A stretch of DNA of 64,000 bases from Lepiota brunneoincarnata (lineage: Eukaryota > Basidiomycota > Agaricomycetes > Agaricales > Agaricaceae): assembly GCA_023014365.1 (NCBI GenBank), contig JAEBUN010000028.1, positions 1-64,000 on the forward strand, in the 5' to 3' direction. Within the stretch, counting starts at the first letter, position 1. The number at the start of each line of letters is the position of its first letter. Below the pieces are notes generated by a model. The model did no database searches and was not told where the DNA came from. It saw only the letters and a list, made by a program, of their open reading frames with translations. The translations under genes and the position numbers were made by a program. Positions 33,377 to 45,646 of the stretch are shown here, one piece after another.

Positions 33377-35316
33377 CTACACGTGCGGGTATGGAGGGTC
33401 CGCGGTTTCATCATCAAGCCTATTTCCAGGAGCTACCGACTGCTTCCGCCCTGGACGCAGAGCCGAAATCATAGTTCCTGCCACCGCGACGCAAAACAGC
33501 AATACATATGTCATATAACCCGCAAACCACTGGCCTCGCACTGACGAAGCGTAGGTGAAAGCGATGAGAGGGGAGGCAATCATTCGAGCAGATGAGCCCA
33601 CTGATTGACCAATGCCGTTTACTGAGCCTAAAGAGCTCTTGTCTGGAACAGTGTCCATGATAAAAATTTGAGTGCAACCTGCCAAGCCATTTGCGTTAAA
33701 TAGATCCCCGTCGAAATGCGAGAATTGACATACCGTAGGCCATGTACAATAAAGAGCAAATTGCCATTTGGGATAGATATGATTCCCCCAGACCACAGGG
33801 GCGACATATCCCCAGAGCTTTGTTGCGATATGGGCGATAGGGAACAAGGCAAAAAAGATCATCATTGAAGCGAGGCAAGTAGCGTAAACCCTCCTCGGTC
33901 CATAGCGTTTTAACAACCACGGGAACAGTACCAGCTGAGCAGTCACGTTGTAGCTTGCCCACTTTGTCATGATTTTGGCCATATCTTCCGGCGAGAGACC
34001 AAGGCCGTATGATTCGATAGGCGACGTGTACATTAGGGGTACCAGTATTTGCTGCGACTGGTCCAAGAAAGACACGAACGCATAATTCAAGAGCGCGATG
34101 GCGAGTTGGGGTCCAACGAGTTCCCTTAGTCGGAGGCCTTCCTGAATCTTGCCACCAGGGAGTAATTTCATGACGCGGTCTTCCGCTTCCTGGCGAGCAC
34201 TTGTAGCAATGTCTTCCCCGGTGTGCTCCACCGCTCCATAACGCGCTACTTTAGTTTGGTGAAGTAGGCCTGACGTTCCGGTTTGTATTGCTGTACCAGC
34301 GGCGGCTTCCACTCGATTCTTCAAATTCCAGAGGGTCTTCCAGTCAATATGAAACTCTGGGGAATAGGGTCTAAATGGGATTAATAGCAGGTGAGCAAAA
34401 AGCGATCGAGAGCATTACCTCTTCAAAGGCGTAATAAGTCACGTAGAAAGAAAAGAACGAAAAGGCTGCGGCAATGCTACAGGGCATAAAGAGAGGATGG
34501 TTCTTGATGAAGAAAATGCGTTCGAGGACTGGAAATTTTTCGTCGAGGCCAATCATGAGGTTTCCTATCGATGAACTGTAATGGGCGGTTAGAGGTACCC
34601 CTTTTAGAACTAGTGGTATTGTCCTTACCCAATGCTTATCCCCATACTCTGCATTAATGGTAGCACTGCATATACCTTGTGACGATTGTCGCTGTCCGTA
34701 ACCTGAAGAGGGCTCGCCTCAGCGTGATTCGGTGTGCGGAAGTAAGTTATATGCTAACCTCAGCAATCACCGACTTCGCACTTTCTTTGTCATAGAATTA
34801 GCTTCGATGCGCAGACGCATGTTATAGTACCAACCCATATTGCCTCCAAATACGCCTTGCAAGGACCGCATGGTCGTCTGCAACCATGGATTGTTCGTCG
34901 AGCCCAGGATGCATGTGGAGAGACCAAGGCCTAGTGAGCCAATTAACAGAATTGGGCGGCGGCCGAGCCTATCTGACAAGCGCCCCCAATGGTAGACCGT
35001 TGCAGCTTTGGCGAGGAACAAAGACGACTCCTGTTCAAAAGGCTGAATAGTAGTTTTACCCAGCAATGCACCTATAGCTGACCAGGAGCTGGGAATAGAG
35101 GCCGCGGCTATCTGCTCTATCGTCGCCGGCGAGACCCTCTCCGGAATCTGTCAAAGCTGAAGCGTCGGTGAAAGTGCGGATGATGGTGTTTGTCAATGGT
35201 TCGGCAAGGAGAAGAGTCACCAGGATGAGCAGCTGCTTGACCGGAAACCCCGCGCGCTGGCGCGACTCTGCGGATCGCTGGGTTGGGATGTTCGCAGCAG
35301 CAACACGTATATCCAT
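33377..35316 (-). CDS. MFS transporter, second copy
   Basis: Major facilitator related to, but clearly diverged from, the one at 17.3-19.1 kb. Starts MDIRVAAANIPTQRSAE; first helix VKQLLILVTLLLAEPLTNTI; then ATVYHWGRLSDRLGRRPILL, which is MFS motif A, and LSTCILGSTNNPWLQTTMRS. A helix FMPCSIAAAFSFFSFYVTYY follows, then a long charged central loop (HTGEDIATSARQEAEDRVMK), LREL, LVPLMYTSPIESYGLGLSPE in the second half, YGPRRVYATCLASMMIFFAL, and DKSSLGSVNGIGQSVGSSAR. C-terminus hydrophilic, ending DPPYPHV. The segment after the first helix (35060-35170) does not read well in any one frame, so one exon may be frameshifted. The substrate is unknown; it flanks the module array and shares its strand. 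Confidence 0.85.
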
Positions 35317-36853
35317 GGCGAGGGTTGAGGGAAGCCAAGGGCGGAACCGAACAAAGGCCAGTGAGCAGTCGATGGAAGGACGCCGGCATATTGAGCTACA
35401 CCTTCGTTTCGTCAACCTAATCAACCTAAGTCGCACCCGAGCAGGGAAAATCGTTATCAGAGTAAATTACGAAATGCCAGGAAGAATGGTCATTCCGTGT
35501 AGTAGATCCCACACCGTCTCCGGTACTGCGTTCAGCATTCAACCTTTCAGCGATTTTTCAGCATTTCACCAGCGTGTGTGTTTGCCAAGATCGGGCGAGT
35601 CCTCAACGAAAATCCTCTCTTGCCACGGCGGTCACGTGAATCATCTAATTACTTCTTCGCTTCCCTTTCTCTCTTCGGCTCTCCCTCTTGTGTTCATCCC
35701 TGCATTCACTTGCTGGCAGCCCTCCCCCAAAAGAAATATCTCTTCTCATTATGTGCCTTTTATCATGCTGGATTGCTTCCGTAACCGCTCCTCTCGACCG
35801 TTTCCCCTCTTCTGCCCGTATCGCAATTAGGGTAACCTACAAGGCGCTGGCAGGATGAAAAGAATCAAAGCAAAGTTTGGGGTAATGGTCCTACTTACCA
35901 ACTTGCCTTGCACCTCCGGTACCTGCTAACCTCTCTAGCAGAGATTATGAAAATCCGGCCTACAGTTGAAAGTGGCCAGGAACATACACACGGGGAGGGG
36001 CGATGGTTTTTTTCTGTCAGCAGCCTCTAATTTTTATCCCTCATATTTCCTATCAGAAGATGGTTTGCACACGTTGCGTTCGTGCTAACTTGGGAACATT
36101 TCTCGGACTTGTTGGGGTTATCAAGGAAACGCATTCAAATTCGGCGCTTCTCTATTAATAAACTGCAACTGGTAGTTAGACGCGCACCGATGAGAGATAT
36201 TAGCGCTGTCCTTTGCTCGCCCCGATACTCTCTGTATCATTGGTAGCGCTGCAAGTAGTCCGAAGAGATTATTGCTGCTTATAATTTATGTCACGTACCC
36301 CAGCACGCTCCGGCACGCATATGTGGCTTCGCCATACACCCCCCTTGGATCTCCATCATAGACTTCGCAGTTTCGATGTTCCGCTTCACTAAGAATTTCT
36401 TGCTCGTGCGCTCGGCTTCAGCAAGCTGTATCCACGGTAAAGTTGTATTGGAGTCGAGTGTGAATCCGAATGATGAGTAGTCGGGCAGCCTAAAAGCTGG
36501 CGATTGAGTATTGAGGCGTCAAGTTTCGCAAACTCAGGCATAGCCTCGCTAGCACGATGCGCGTTCTAGGGGCCGGAGATACAAGACATAGTTATCCGAG
36601 TGAGCTGGCCGCTGCGTGAGTGTATGGTCCTTCGATGATCACGTGGATGACAATCAGGGGTGCTAGAATGGCCAAAGTTGGCCACTCGACACGATGCTGA
36701 CAGTGCAATTCCCATTCCTTTCACCTCCTGGACGTCGACCTGGTCAGCGCTCAAGGCATATCTATCAAGAGAAACTCGGCATTATCTATCAACAGGTGTC
36801 CAGTGAGATTCTTTTTTTTTCGTCCTTACCTCTTTTTACGACCCTATCGGTAG
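35317..36853. other. Intergenic, divergent promoters
   Basis: Between the minus-strand MFS and plus-strand zinc-ribbon genes. Open frames at 35168-35830 (plus) overlap the MFS 5' end and are shadows. No gene seen. Confidence 0.5.
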
Positions 36854-37449
36854 ATGATGAATGGTGGCAACGAACCTGAAGTCATCGACCTCACGGCAAT
36901 TTCTGACTCGTCCGGGAGTGAGGAGGACGGCAGCGGAACGGAAAGCGGGTCTCCATCCGAGAATGAATCCCACATCTCCGAAATCGAAATACACCTAACC
37001 GCGGAGACTCGCTCCAAACTGAAGCAAGCTATCAACACGGTTTCAGCAGCGCGCCTGCGGCAAGTGCTGACAAGACTGGTAGAAACAGGAGCAAACTATC
37101 GAGATAGCCCTCACGCGAGAGCTCGTAACACTTCATCGTGATACAAACGATATTGTGCCGAGATGGGAGACATGCCAAAATTGCGGAGAAGAATTTGACA
37201 TCAACATTCGACGCGGTGAAACGGAATGCGAATTTCACCCAGGTGTGTATCACTCGATAACTGATCAATGGTTTTCTGAGCTACGATATCAAGGTGAATT
37301 GGAAGGTAGATGAGGATGGCTTCGCCGATTGGGACGATGAAACTTTCGGGCCCAAGGACACCGAATCAAATCGAACAGAGTACCCCGAACTTTTCACTTG
37401 GACCTGCTGCGAAAGAAGTGGAAAGGACATAGGCTGCGTACAGGGCTGA
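36854..37449 (+). CDS. Zinc-ribbon-like protein with SUMO-interaction-like motif, copy 1
   Basis: Small basidiomycete protein, function unknown. N-terminus EPEVIDLTAISDSSGSEED: VIDLT followed by acidic/serine residues is the pattern of a SUMO-interaction motif. Then a helical part SAARLRQVLTRLVET, EQTIEIALTRELVTLHRD, and the cysteine core WETCQNCGEEFDI, ETECEFHPG, ELEVDEDGFADWDDE, FTWTCCERSGKDIGC, stop after VQG. CxxC, C...H, CC and GC could bind one or two zinc ions (inference). One intron after FHPG, phase 1. Two extra G, at 37088-37089 and 37305-37306, break the frame; both are in GG doublets. A paralogue follows 630 bases downstream on the same strand. Confidence 0.7.
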
Positions 37450-38077
37450 ACACCAGTATGGAGTTCCCAGGAAAAGGCGCCGGCTGTAAACTCACTTGAA
37501 CGGAATTTTCTCTATCTGAAATATTCTTTGGAACATGACAAACACCTCGGAACGAGTTGCGTTCCGGCCAATTCGTTTCCCTTTTTGTTACATTCGACTT
37601 GCGCTCTTTTGTCTCGACCCTTGCACCACTGTTCTCATGGAACCCGAATAGGATCGCTCTCTACCGATCGCTTAGGCTCGGCAGCCAGGTCCGTTATTCA
37701 GGCCTTCTCGATTGAGTCTACTGCGTTCTTTCTGGAGTGTGCCATTCTACATAAATAACGAATGTGGATTTGAAGGGGTCATGCACCTCTTACTCCTCCT
37801 TACTCAGCCCCTTCGCACCCCGGCCAACTCACCGACTCACCGGTCCTAGTGACCCATTCGTCTCAGCTCCCCTTGTGAATTCCCTTATTACAGGCTTGGC
37901 TGGGGCCCACACTCTCAGATGCCCCTGGCCACACATATTCACAGCCAATCGTCGTATCTCTCTATCTCAGAAGTCAAACTCGATTCCTTGTTCCCTCATC
38001 CATTCCCTAATACCCCCTACTTGAACTCGGAAACTCAGTGGCACCATCTCACTCTTTCCTCGACAAACTCTCTCGCC
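37450..38077. other. Intergenic between the paired zinc-ribbon genes
   Basis: Pyrimidine-rich in the last 300 bases, fitting a promoter for copy 2. No gene seen. Confidence 0.55.
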
Positions 38078-38670
38078 ATGAACCGGTTGCACACATCTCT
38101 CGCTACGCTTTCGGAGTCTCAGTTGCGTGATGTGGTGCTGCGGATTGCAGCTCACGACCCTTACTTCTGCGATGTGATTGCCATGGAACTGGGAGACTCG
38201 CTTCCATATTTGAGCGACTCTGATAATACACCCCCTACCACGCCGACGATAGCCAGCCGTCGCTCCAAGTCCCACCGGAAGAAACTCAGGCACCGCGCTG
38301 CCGAACCAATCCCTTTGTCAAACACATTTGTTCATTTCCCTCCGACAGATACTACCGAATCGGACCAAGAACAGTGTTGCTATCATCCAGGTGTGTTGAT
38401 ACTCGCTTCATTTTGAGCGGATTCTGAAGAAATATGCCAGGCCGTCTTGAAACTGAGGACTACGAATTTCTCTCTCTGACACCTGATGGGCAAGCCTATC
38501 AAGTCATCAGGGCCGTATCCATGTGGAGTTGCTGCGAGGGGGACGATAAGAGTCCCGGGTGCGTTGCTGCCCTAGTGTACCCGTCCCAACACACCCCTGC
38601 AGTATCCCGTCGCCGTCGCACATGCGCCAAGTCAAAACCATACCTGCCCCTGCGGAAAAGCCGAATCTAG
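38078..38670 (+). CDS. Zinc-ribbon-like protein, copy 2
   Basis: Paralogue of the preceding gene. MNRLHTSLATLSESQLRDVV and LRIAAHDPYFCDVIAMEL correspond to the helical part of copy 1; a basic stretch SRRSKSHRKKLRHRAA could be a nuclear localisation signal; QCCYHPG corresponds to ECEFHPG, and the intron follows at the same place and phase with the same GTGTGT donor. After it come RLETEDYEFLSLTPDGQAYQ and MWSCCEGDDKSPGC, matching the CC...GC block. The frame ends LPLRKSRI. The N-terminal SUMO-interaction-like motif and the first CxxC pair of copy 1 are absent, so metal binding may be reduced. No frameshift needed. Confidence 0.65.
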
Positions 38671-39509
38671 CTCCTGTAGGCTCTACACCTTCGGGGGATG
38701 ATACATTGTTTCGTTTTCAGATCATGCCATTCCTTCACATTCGTTCACCATATCCGTACTTCATTTCGGGTTGAGGCTTTCTCCCAGAGGAACTGCCTAT
38801 TCAATATCTGTTATCGTCCATTCCGTTGCTGATTATGATCTCATTGCACTGCTGAACCACGCTCCTTTGTACCCTTACTTGTATCTTGTGTTGTAGATTA
38901 CGGCTTACCGAATACCCCCTTTTCCGCTGGCTCAGCGCCCAAACTTGAATTGGAAAATACAAAGGCACATCGAATTAGCGCCTATCCACCAACGACTTCT
39001 ACGTGTTTCCCGGCTATGGCTTCTAGGTATTTTGATGGAACAATACGCATTCTTATTCCTTGTCGTCGCACTCTGAATGTCAGAACTAGGTGGACTTCCC
39101 GAGTCTTAGTTCGAGTAATCATCGGAGGTTGCGATTCGGCCGGGCTCCTCACTAAATACTGAGAAAGAAGCATGTGGTGTGTACTTCGGAAATGAACGTC
39201 TTTGTCACTATGTAACATCAGTTGGCTCCGGGGCAATTCCGGGTTCCAGCTTTACCCACCAGCGGTGTGATTGATTGAAATGCAGCTGATCAGAATCCCA
39301 GTACATAGTATGTAATGAGTCATTCATGCCCTTCCGCCGCTCAACACAACAATGATAATAAGGCTTCTGGTTTTTTGTTATTTCTAAGAAGAATTTCCAA
39401 CTACGGTTCTGGTGGCTGCTGAATTGTCTTCAACAAACAATTGCTTAAAACATATTATTCGTGATTGACGCAGGAGGTCGATATGATCGGTACTTCATTT
39501 CCACGAAAA
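38671..39509. other. Intergenic upstream of the tandem duplication
   Basis: 3' flank of copy 2; no gene seen. Confidence 0.5.
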
Positions 39510-41105
39510 AAAAAGACTTCCTTGGGACCTACATATCCAACATGTATGTATGTACGTGTACTAAACAGATACCTGAAGTTGAAATCGCGGCTACGATTCA
39601 ACTGGCGTCTGGATTATCACATCACAAATTACGATCATTCCGCGCCTCAAGAACTTCCAGAAATCCCCAGTTGGCCCTTTCACAGCTGATCCATCGCCCC
39701 ACACCATATACAACCTCACAAACAAAAAGACACCGGGGAAAGGCTGTCTTGATTCTTGCTGTTGCTTCTCACACGAACTGATCAAAACAAAAAGTCCTCA
39801 TCGGCGAGTCAGAGCACATACGGCATCAATACCTACTCTTTGAAAAAATGTCAGGGGAGTCGATCAACGAAGAGAAACGTCTTTGCTTGATGGGGTATGA
39901 CGCTGTGGGAACACAAAAAACTCCAAGTTACGCAACTTGTGCAACCGAACCCATCCCGAGCCGACCCTGAAACCCCGCATTCCGCAGAACTTTTTCTTTG
40001 TCAGAGGGGCAGGCGACCCTGAAAAAGTCTCTACCCTGCATTGTTTTTTACATTGAACTGACCATCTCGGACCGCATGGTGTCGATTTCGGCCATCATAC
40101 CAAAGGCATCGAGTAGACTGCCTTCGATTAAGAAATCTTACTGCATAGATGCATACGTGTGAGAATGCAAAAACTTCTCGAAATTTTTAGCAAACTACAG
40201 ACGATTGGGATGTGCATAGGTAATCAAGTAGTAGTTCTGCGAATCATCGGCTGCTTGGTAGCGAAATTGGAAGTGTTACTTTCATTTCCGAGTAACACTA
40301 CCCTACTAAGTATATAGCTCCTCCGAGAAATGACGGGAGCTGCTGCGCTTGGCGCTCAATGTTAAATGCCCTTGGCGAGTCAAAGTTGGTTTTGGCGGGT
40401 GTCTGGGTTCCCTATGAACAAGTGACAATCATCCATCCATTACCGCTGAATGATCTGATACTTGTTCTCTTCGCTAGAGACCTGCATTCCACGCATCCTG
40501 GGATGAAGGCCTTTATCAGGCACTACCGGGAGGTTGACTAAAATCGATGACTCGAACTACGTTTTCCGGATTAGGCACATTGGGCGCAGGCCGGGAAGTA
40601 GGGAGTGGCCTTGAGAGCACAAAAAAAAGGTTGGGTGCACAAATATATCAGAACTTCACGTATCGGCGGGGTCACTCCAGGTGGGGAAGCGTTGAGTCTA
40701 AGATGCCCGTGTGTACGGCGGCGTTATATTGGATCCGCAGCCACTGATGATTGATAGAAAGTGTACCGTTCATATCGCCCTCAGAATTTATGATGGGCGG
40801 CGGTACCATAATGCCGACGTGCAGCTCCTTGAGAAAGGTCTTGGGAAGGCCGCAGTGTCACTATAGCCCATTAAGCCCAGAATACATCACTCCGATGATG
40901 TCTGGGCTAATTACCTAGCTCAATCACAGCCGGCGCAGGGTACAAGACGAGGGTTCGTTCTCTCCCTATGTACTGATTACCCGAACTCTTTCCACCTGGG
41001 TTACTTTCATCCCTCAAGCTATAGTTATTACCCGGGCCTAAAAAAATCCAAAGTCGGAATGGCATACAGTCGCAATGAGGTTTCTGTTTGTTGATGAGGA
41101 GGTCA
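39510..41105. repeat. Tandem segmental duplication, unit A
   Basis: Aligns in order with unit B (41625-44272). Shared landmarks include CTTCCTTGGGACC (39517), AACATGTATGTATGTACG, TCATTCCGCGCCTCAAGAAC, CACATACGGCATCAAT, TCAACGAAGAGAAAC, CATCTCGGACCGCA, GCGCTCAATGTT, AAGCACATTGGGCGC-like, TTATATTGGATCCGCAG, CTCCGATGATGTCTG and TTTGTTTGTTGAT-like near 41090. Both units carry many substitutions and small gaps, so the duplication is old. On the minus strand a phrase VRLYMVWGDGSAVKG is echoed as VRLYMVRVDESTMKW in unit B, so a decayed minus-strand gene may lie within, but no intact gene is present. Confidence 0.85.
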
Positions 41106-41624
41106 CTTGACACTACCCCAAATCTTTGCTGAGAACTGTGACACTATAGACGCAATAAAAGGGAGTAGGCCAACGTAGTGACTACAAAAAAGGGGTGTGT
41201 TGTCTGCGAAAAAACACATTCCCCTCGTAGGGGTACTGGCTTTTCTTTAAACTCGATGTGAGAACTCGAGTACATATCCTACAGGTACTACCAGAATAGG
41301 CACTACATAACATTGACCGCAAAAACGATACGCAAACTTCCCTTTCAACACGATCCAGTGCACTATACCAGTTCCTCTGTGGTCATGGATTTCCTGTGCC
41401 CGAATGCATAGCAGAGCTTCATACCTGATATCAAAAAAAAAGTCTCCCAATTCAAATCTCGAACCAGCCTCCAGTTTTCGAAGCATAAGAATCGAAGTCT
41501 CCGAGACTTTCGGATCCACCTCTCGGAATTTACAATGTTAGAACAAAACCGTGCTATCCCGGCATTGATCACCCGATGCGCTGGACACCATACCATTTGA
41601 CCATTTATCAGACCGCGTCTCATC
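41106..41624. other. Spacer between the duplicated units
   Basis: Unique to this place as far as I can see; minus-strand frames up to 94 codons have no motif. Confidence 0.45.
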
Positions 41625-44272
41625 GAAAGCTTCCTTGGGACCCACACAAAGATTCATAATCCAAACATGTATGTATGTACGTATACCCTTGAAGTTGAAG
41701 CCGCGGCCATGGTCCATCTGCAGGATCACAATCACGAATCAAGATCATTCCGCGCCTCAAGAACTTCCAGGAATCTCCAGCTAGCCCATTTCATAGTTGA
41801 TTCATCAACCCGCACCATATATAGTCTTACACAAAAAAAACAGTTGAAGAAGATTAAGCCCCCTAATGATTATTCCTGCTTCTCACATACTTACGAATGG
41901 ATCAAACAAAAAACAAATCGTCATCGTTAAGCCCAAGCACATACGGCATCAATGCCTACCCTTCGAACAAAAGTGTTGGATCAACGAAGAGAAACTTCTT
42001 TGGTTGATGGGTTACGATGTTGTGAGAACAAAAAACAAAACAAAAAAAGAACCTCGGTTATGCAGCCCAATTCCCGAGGGGACCCTGAACCCCGCATTTT
42101 CCACAGAACTTGTTCTTTGGCAGACGGAGCAGGTGACCCTGCAATAGCCATTTACAATTGAACTGATCATCTCGGACCGCACTTGGTGTCGACTCGGGCG
42201 ATCAAATCCAGCCATTAAGCCAACTGTGTTCGATCAAGATATCCCGCTGCACAGGAGATGCATACGCGTGAGAATGCGATGCTCCAGAAATTCCCGCGAA
42301 CAATAGATTGTGCCGTACATGGATTCAACGTACTTTCAAGAGTCATCGGCTGCCTCGTAGCGAGTTGGAAAGGGGGGGGTATTTTCATTTCTGAATGTAC
42401 GCCCCAAGTAATGCCTCCGAGATGCATATGACGGAAGTCGCAGCACTTGGCGCTCAATGTTGGATGCCCTTGGGGAAGAAGAGCAAATTCGCTGTGTGAC
42501 GGGGTATCGGGATTTTTTTCGATCCCCTATTAACGAGTAGACCCCATCCATTGCCATTGAATGATCAATGACTGTTTTCCCCTGTTTGTCCAAGGGCCGC
42601 AATTCACGCACGCCCGAGATTAATGCACCCTTCAACAACTACTCCGAGGTTGACGAGATTGATGACTCGAAACCGTGATTCCTGAACTAAGCACATTGGG
42701 CGCGAAACCGGAGACGGGGAGATATGCCCTCGCGGAGAACTGTGGGGGGGCACAAGCGTATCAGAGTAAGTGGGTATAGGTAAAGTCCAGGGGAGAACCG
42801 CCGAGCCCAGGATACCCGTGAGCACGGCGGTATTATATTGGATCCGCAGCTACCAAGGATTGATAGAAGTACCTACCCCCGTTCATATCGCTTTCAGAGT
42901 TCGAGCGTTGCCAGCGCATACATATACGCGCGGTCACACGATAATACCGATGTGCAAGTCCCTCGACCCAGGCATATCTCCGAGTTGACACGACAACAGT
43001 TTCCCGTGGCGTTCATTTACTTATATAGATAAGAAATTGCTCTCTCTTCTGCTTTTACTTGTGATGCGCTGATAGTTGATCTGCTTCACCCGAGTAGTCG
43101 GAAGAATCTACTGCAGGTTGCGGTGTTCAATGATAATCAGAGTGGTGTGTCTGACGTTGGCCTGACGCAGTCATCAGGGATCCTCCTTTTTTTACAGGAC
43201 TGAAACACGACGATGGGGGGTGTAATATCTATATGGATCGTGCATCAAGCCGTAAACAACTACTTCTGAAGATTAAAATCTGACGTCAGCTAACTCAAAC
43301 ATGATGCAAAGGATGTCAACGTTGTTGGCCCATGCACTTGCCATGAGGGCGGGTCAGTGGCAGTGTGTGTGGGAGGTGGCGGCCTCGTGGTGCTATATTC
43401 CAGGGTTGATGCGCATTATATGTACCTGGCGCACCAGCCCCGACGCAGAGTGGCACCATCAAATGATCCACCCCGACGCAAGGGCGCATCAAAACACGCA
43501 AACATCCCGGATGGCGCCCACACGCCCACTGTCACCGAGAGTCATAAACTCAGCGCCCCTTATGGCGGGCGAAACGCCCTGATCCGTGATCTTCCCCAAA
43601 TGCGGTAATCGATTATGGAAAATGACATCTGAACGCCGTCAAGAAGGAGGGAAAAAGTTAGGCCTCTTCCTTTGTGCCACTGCCACTAGAGAGAGAGAGT
43701 TAGCAGTACCTACTTCTAGACGCATGTGACTATACCGTGTGTAACCTCTTGGGTTCTTTTAACCTCTAAAAGGCATCGCTGGTTCCTACGGCCTATGAAC
43801 TTGGTGGGGATGACACTCGGCCGCCGGCTTGTCGTTCAAAGAGAGCTTCTGGCCTTGGAAAAAGCAGACATTAGGCCATATCTAATTTTGAAACAGACAC
43901 TCTGTCCTTTTCAAGTGGACACTTGTAGAATCTAAATTCAGAGCTTCTAGGCGAGGTTATATGTTCGTATGTGTGTGGGGTTGTCACCCAACCCGTCATC
44001 CATCGTTTTCAATTTTTTAATTTTGGACATCGAGAACTCGACTAATCATACTACCACCAGCCCTCCGATGATGTCTGAGCTCATCACTCAACCTAGCCGC
44101 AGTCCGCGTGGGAAGCGTGATGTGGAAGGGGGGACGTTTTCTCCCCGGGTACTACTGATTCCCCGAATTCCTCTCCCAAGCCATAACTGTTATCCCCGGA
44201 CCTAAAAAAAAAACACACTTAATGGCACCGCAGTCTCGAAGGAGTTTTTTGTTTGTTGATCATGAGATCATC
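41625..44272. repeat. Tandem segmental duplication, unit B with 1.1 kb extra segment
   Basis: Same landmark order as unit A. The two run together from 41625 to about 42960. In unit A the next shared landmark comes after 70 bases; in unit B it comes after about 1100 (42960-44055), then alignment resumes with CTCCGATGATGTCTG and CCTAAAAAAAA and ends near 44272. The extra segment contains small plus-strand frames (43301-43608) without motif. It could be an insertion into B or a deletion from A; I see no clear terminal repeats or target-site duplication. Confidence 0.8.
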
Positions 44273-45646
44273 AAGGTGAGGGTATATGTAATGTAAAACC
44301 CGAGTGGACACAGGAGGCAATTTGATATAACTACCGTCATTGGTCAAGTCAACCTGTTGCATGTACAGCTATGCACTATCTATCCAGTTGAGTCGTCACT
44401 ACATATTAACACAGTTACCCATGGTTACCACAAGCTCGGCGGGGGGGACGAAAGTCCATGCGCAATTTAAACGATTACCAAAATCGATTTGGATGAAGAG
44501 CACCAGCACAACACAGCACTAGCAACCCTTTGCCCTAACTACTTATGCAATGTTTAATAGCAATAATGCTACTTGCTGTCCAGTCTAGGCGGACACCACA
44601 CTACCAAGCCCCCCACAGTCCACTAAATTAGCCACCAAAGCGGAGCCACCTTACAGGGGGGAACCCGGAAACCCCCCAAAAAAGGGGTCGTGGCCAAGGT
44701 TGCTCCACCACTTCGGCCGGCCCTTACACAAACGTTCCAAAACATTTGAGTCAAGTCCTGGACCGTTACCCCACCACACCCCACCGTACAGGGCCCTCTT
44801 GCACAGCTTTGTGGGATACCCAGTGCGCAGCCCCGATGACTCGACTTTAATCACAAGCACGGAGTACTGAGACATGCTAGTTTATGTGGTCTTTACACTT
44901 GGGGGTAGCCACCTGATTGGATTTTAAGCGGCTCGAGGTCGAGTATCGGATTGAGTGCAGGGGGACCAGCAGCACATGAGAGCAGCAATATATGAAAGGG
45001 TATAAGGAAAGGGATGATCCCCGCGACGTTTTGTGTGTGGGGGTACTTCTGCAACTAGTAGTAGGGGAGCTCGAGTGGACTAAAGGGAAAGGGGAAGCAA
45101 GGGAACGGTGGCGGTTGGCATGGAAGAATTGGGCGAATAGAGAGGAAGACGAGATGATGATTAATTCATATGGTACTGCATTGCGAATGACATCCGAATC
45201 CTAGAACTAAGGGCTACAGCAACAAAACCCAGTAGAACACATAGAGGTTGACAACTGATCGAATAAAGTACAAAGGGGGAAACAACGAATGAGATAAGAG
45301 TAAACAGGAGATAGAGTAAAAATAATGCCAGTGGCGTGCGGGCTCAGTTCAGCCCAGAGTAAGAATAACACAGAGCAATGGCAATGTCAACACAACTATT
45401 GACAAATGTCCTTGTAAGCACTGGTCTGATCCCGTGAGGGGGCAGTGGGCCTCGTGGCGTCGAGATGTACGGGATAGATCCGATGATCATACAGATGTCC
45501 CATTAAGCCGTCGTGCATCAACGGTAAGAGAGGGTGTGCGGGCATAGATGGGAGGGGAAAGAGCGAGTATATGTGACAAGGGAATAAGTTATCTGTGCAA
45601 GCGTCCTCGACGACGGCGGGAGGAGAGGAAACCGAGGTCCTATAGC
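44273..45646. other. Intergenic after the duplication
   Basis: 44580-44880 is rich in C and G runs and stands out in composition; it could be a repeat remnant but I cannot define ends. No gene seen. Confidence 0.45.

Noticed and set aside
35168..35830. 220-codon plus-strand frame
   Set aside because: First part is antisense to the MFS first exon; the rest has no motif.
44580..44900. Possible solo LTR (C/G-run-rich block)
   Set aside because: I could not find matching ends, a partner copy or a target-site duplication in the window.
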